DNA of 34,361 nt from SZUA-287 sp036397975 (GTDB taxonomy: Bacteria > Bacteroidota > Ignavibacteria > UBA10030 > UBA6906). The notes under the pieces were generated by a model. That model saw only the letters and a program-made list of their open reading frames with translations, was not told where the DNA came from and searched no databases. The stretch is taken from contig DASWHW010000052.1 of assembly GCA_036397975.1 (NCBI GenBank), positions 1 through 34,361 on the forward strand, in the 5' to 3' direction. The position numbers and the translations under genes are program-made. This document shows positions 32,705-34,361 of the stretch, piece by piece (within the stretch, counting starts at the first letter, position 1; every line of letters starts with the position of its first letter).

Positions 32705-33199
32705 ATGGGCCTTCTCGACCAGCAATTTGAAAACGGTAATGTCTTTATCACCTCGGCGGATAAACTGCTCAATTGGGCACGACTTTCCTCATTATGGGGG
32801 ATGCAGTTCGGTCTGGCTTGTTGCGCCATCGAAATGATGGCGACGGGCGCTTCGCACTATGATACCGATAGGTTCGGCGTGTTCTTTCGGGGTACTCCGC
32901 GACAATCGGATGTGATGATTGTTGCCGGCACGGTGACTCTGAAAATGGCTTCGCGTATCAAAACACTCTACGATCAAATGTCAGAGCCACGGTACGTTAT
33001 TTCGATGGGTAGCTGCTCGAACTGCGGAGGTCCGTACTGGGAACATGGTTACCATGTGCTGAAAGGTGTCGACCGGGTTATCCCTGTGGACGTCTACGTG
33101 CCCGGATGCCCTCCGCGACCAGAGGCTCTCTTGGAAGGCCTGATGAAACTCCAGGAAAAAATTCGTTCATCCAGTCTTGCAAGAAAGAAATCCGCCTGA
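32705..33199 (+). CDS. nuoB: NADH-quinone oxidoreductase subunit B
   Basis: This 164-residue peripheral subunit carries the terminal [4Fe-4S] cluster N2 that hands electrons to quinone. Cluster ligands are visible: adjacent C39 and C40 (GLACCAIEMM), C104 (MGSCSNCGG) and C135 (VPGCPPRPE). The length is typical. nuoC follows 40 bases downstream. The order nuoA-nuoB-nuoC-nuoD is the standard bacterial one. Confidence 0.96.
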   Translation: MGLLDQQFENGNVFITSADKLLNWARLSSLWGMQFGLACCAIEMMATGASHYDTDRFGVFFRGTPRQSDVMIVAGTVTLKMASRIKTLYDQMSEPRYVISMGSCSNCGGPYWEHGYHVLKGVDRVIPVDVYVPGCPPRPEALLEGLMKLQEKIRSSSLARKKSA

Positions 33200-33239
33200 T
33201 TGATTATCTGCCCATACCAACCCCCACGAAACGATCTCC

Positions 33240-33719
33240 ATGATCCCACAAGAAATTCATGAATTGCTGAAATCAAACTTCGGCAGTGCCGTTCTCGATG
33301 TCAAAGTAGAAGGGGCGATCGATCCCTGGATCGGCATTGCGCCTGAACGGATCAAAGACGTCGGTTTGTTCCTTCGCGACAATGAGAAAACAGCATTCGA
33401 TGTGCTGATGTGTCTCAGCGGAGTGGATAACACGGATGGAAAACTCGGCGTCGTGTATCATCTTCATTCAATGAAATGGAATCACAAAATTGTTTTGAAG
33501 GTGGGGGTGACAGCAGAGAAACCCAATTGTCAATCAGTCGAGTCTGTATGGAAGACGGCCAACTGGCATGAGCGGGAGGCGTTCGATATGGTGGGAGTGG
33601 TTTTTGACGGACATCCCGACTTGCGAAGGATTCTTCTTCCCGATGATTGGGAAGGGTATCCGCTGCGAAAGGATTATCAGTTGCCCGAGTTTTATCAAGG
33701 TATGAAGGTTCCGTATTGA
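33240..33719 (+). CDS. nuoC: NADH-quinone oxidoreductase subunit C
   Basis: This 159-residue 30-kDa-type subunit of the complex I connecting arm packs against NuoB and NuoD. The conserved C-terminal signature is complete: NWHEREAFDMVGVVFDGHPD (108-127), followed by LRRILLPDDWEGYPLRKDY. nuoC and nuoD are separate genes here rather than fused as in enterobacteria. The stop is 11 bases before the preferred nuoD start, and a TTG alternative for nuoD would overlap it. Confidence 0.94.
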   Translation: MIPQEIHELLKSNFGSAVLDVKVEGAIDPWIGIAPERIKDVGLFLRDNEKTAFDVLMCLSGVDNTDGKLGVVYHLHSMKWNHKIVLKVGVTAEKPNCQSVESVWKTANWHEREAFDMVGVVFDGHPDLRRILLPDDWEGYPLRKDYQLPEFYQGMKVPY

Positions 33720-33730
33720 CTACCGCGACG

Positions 33731-34361
33731 ATGACAGCGACCGATGAGACGACCGGACGGCCAGTGACGATTCCCGGCTTCGGACGCCCCCTGAAGGAGC
33801 AGGAGATGGTGATCAACATGGGGCCGCAGCATCCGTCTACGCACGGCGTTCTCCGTTTGGAATTGATTGTTGACGGAGAGATTGTCGTGGACATGATTCC
33901 CCACATTGGATACTTGCACCGATGCTTTGAGAAGCACGCGGAACAGATGACGAATTACCAGCAAGTGATTCCCTACTGCGACCGGATGGATTACATCGCC
34001 GCGATGAACAACGACTTCGGCTACGTGGTTGCGTGTGAAAAGCTGCTGAATATCAAGGTGCCGGAACGTGTTGAGTATATTCGCGTGATCATGGCCGAGT
34101 TACAACGAATCGCCAGTCATCTTCTTGCCATCGGAACATACGGGATGGACATCGGCGCGTTCACTCCCTTCCTCTATTGTCTACGCGATCGTGAGAAGAT
34201 TCTTGATCTCTTCGAGACGACTTGTGGCGCCAGGCTTCTCTACAATTACATGTGGATTGGTGGCCTCTCCCATGATATACCGGCAAATTTCCAGGACAAG
34301 GCGAAGAACTTCTGCCGGACATTCAGATCGACCATTGCGGAATTGAATGAATTGCTTTCGT
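33731..34361 (+). CDS. nuoD: NADH-quinone oxidoreductase subunit D, 3' end outside window
   Basis: This is the 49-kDa-type subunit that forms the quinone-binding pocket with NuoB. The frame runs to the window edge, giving 210 codons of a protein usually about 400 long. Hallmarks are NMGPQHPSTHGVLRL near the N-terminus, IPHIGYLHRCFEKHAE, and then ERVEYIRVIMAELQRIASHL. Residues before NMGPQHPST form a short Thr-rich leader. I take the ATG at 33731; a TTG at 33716 overlapping the nuoC stop is the alternative. It is truncated only by the window edge, with no sign of damage. Confidence 0.94.
   Translation, partial: MTATDETTGRPVTIPGFGRPLKEQEMVINMGPQHPSTHGVLRLELIVDGEIVVDMIPHIGYLHRCFEKHAEQMTNYQQVIPYCDRMDYIAAMNNDFGYVVACEKLLNIKVPERVEYIRVIMAELQRIASHLLAIGTYGMDIGAFTPFLYCLRDREKILDLFETTCGARLLYNYMWIGGLSHDIPANFQDKAKNFCRTFRSTIAELNELLS

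Noticed and set aside
1..34361. CRISPR arrays, tRNA or rRNA genes, insertion sequences, phage genes
   Set aside because: No regularly spaced direct repeats, tRNA-like cloverleaf sequence, transposase or integrase motif was seen by reading. A covariance-model and repeat search would be needed to exclude them fully.

Overview
This window looks like a chromosomal segment from a Gram-negative bacterium of the Bacteroidota/Chlorobi (FCB) assemblage, plausibly an Ignavibacteria-like lineage. The main evidence is three exported proteins whose C-termini start with the YPNPFNPSTTI-type motif of type IX secretion (T9SS) sorting domains. Other support comes from a TonB-dependent receptor, a DUF5916-type outer-membrane protein, a Bacteroidetes-type AMP nucleosidase, lipoproteins and a moderate GC content judged by eye. 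The genus cannot be fixed from sequence alone. I see no phage, IS element, CRISPR array, rRNA or tRNA.

Layout. 1-1574: the 3' part of a histidine ammonia-lyase gene, a dodecin gene and a strong terminator. 1736-8077: a secreted spondin-domain T9SS cargo, a beta-propeller-like lipoprotein and a large M43-type metalloprotease T9SS cargo, closed by a second strong terminator. 8213-10083: AMP nucleosidase, a Rid-family protein and a membrane hydrolase-like protein in a tight operon. 10185-10755: a lipoprotein MsrB with its own terminator. 10766-15557: an operon of a GT28-like glycosyltransferase, a secreted YCF48/BNR-like T9SS cargo and a TonB-dependent receptor. 15564-18206 (minus): a DUF5916 protein convergent with the receptor. 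18440-20603: a class III adenylate cyclase with a C-terminal FHA domain, overlapping a PiT phosphate permease and followed by a clear terminator. 20646-23864: a SWIM-SNF2 helicase. 23900-27105 (minus): two overlapping genes sharing about ten TPR-like repeats, one ending in a TonB C-terminal domain. 27356-32078: cobalamin adenosyltransferase, a membrane-anchored M28 peptidase and an ABC exporter pair. 32136-end: a sigma70-type promoter and nuoA, nuoB, nuoC and the 5' part of nuoD.

Functionally the window mixes housekeeping (complex I, purine salvage, cobalamin, methionine sulfoxide repair) with envelope and secretion functions. No complete, obviously novel defence or metabolic system is evident. 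The observations most worth following are the overlapping repeat-protein/TonB-like pair, the adenylate cyclase-FHA gene translationally coupled to a phosphate permease, and the M28 peptidase-ABC exporter cassette. Several start codons were corrected from local evidence: the SNF2 gene, PiT, the cobalamin adenosyltransferase and AMP nucleosidase. The most useful of these is a perfect terminator hairpin lying inside the apparent 5' end of the SNF2 reading frame.
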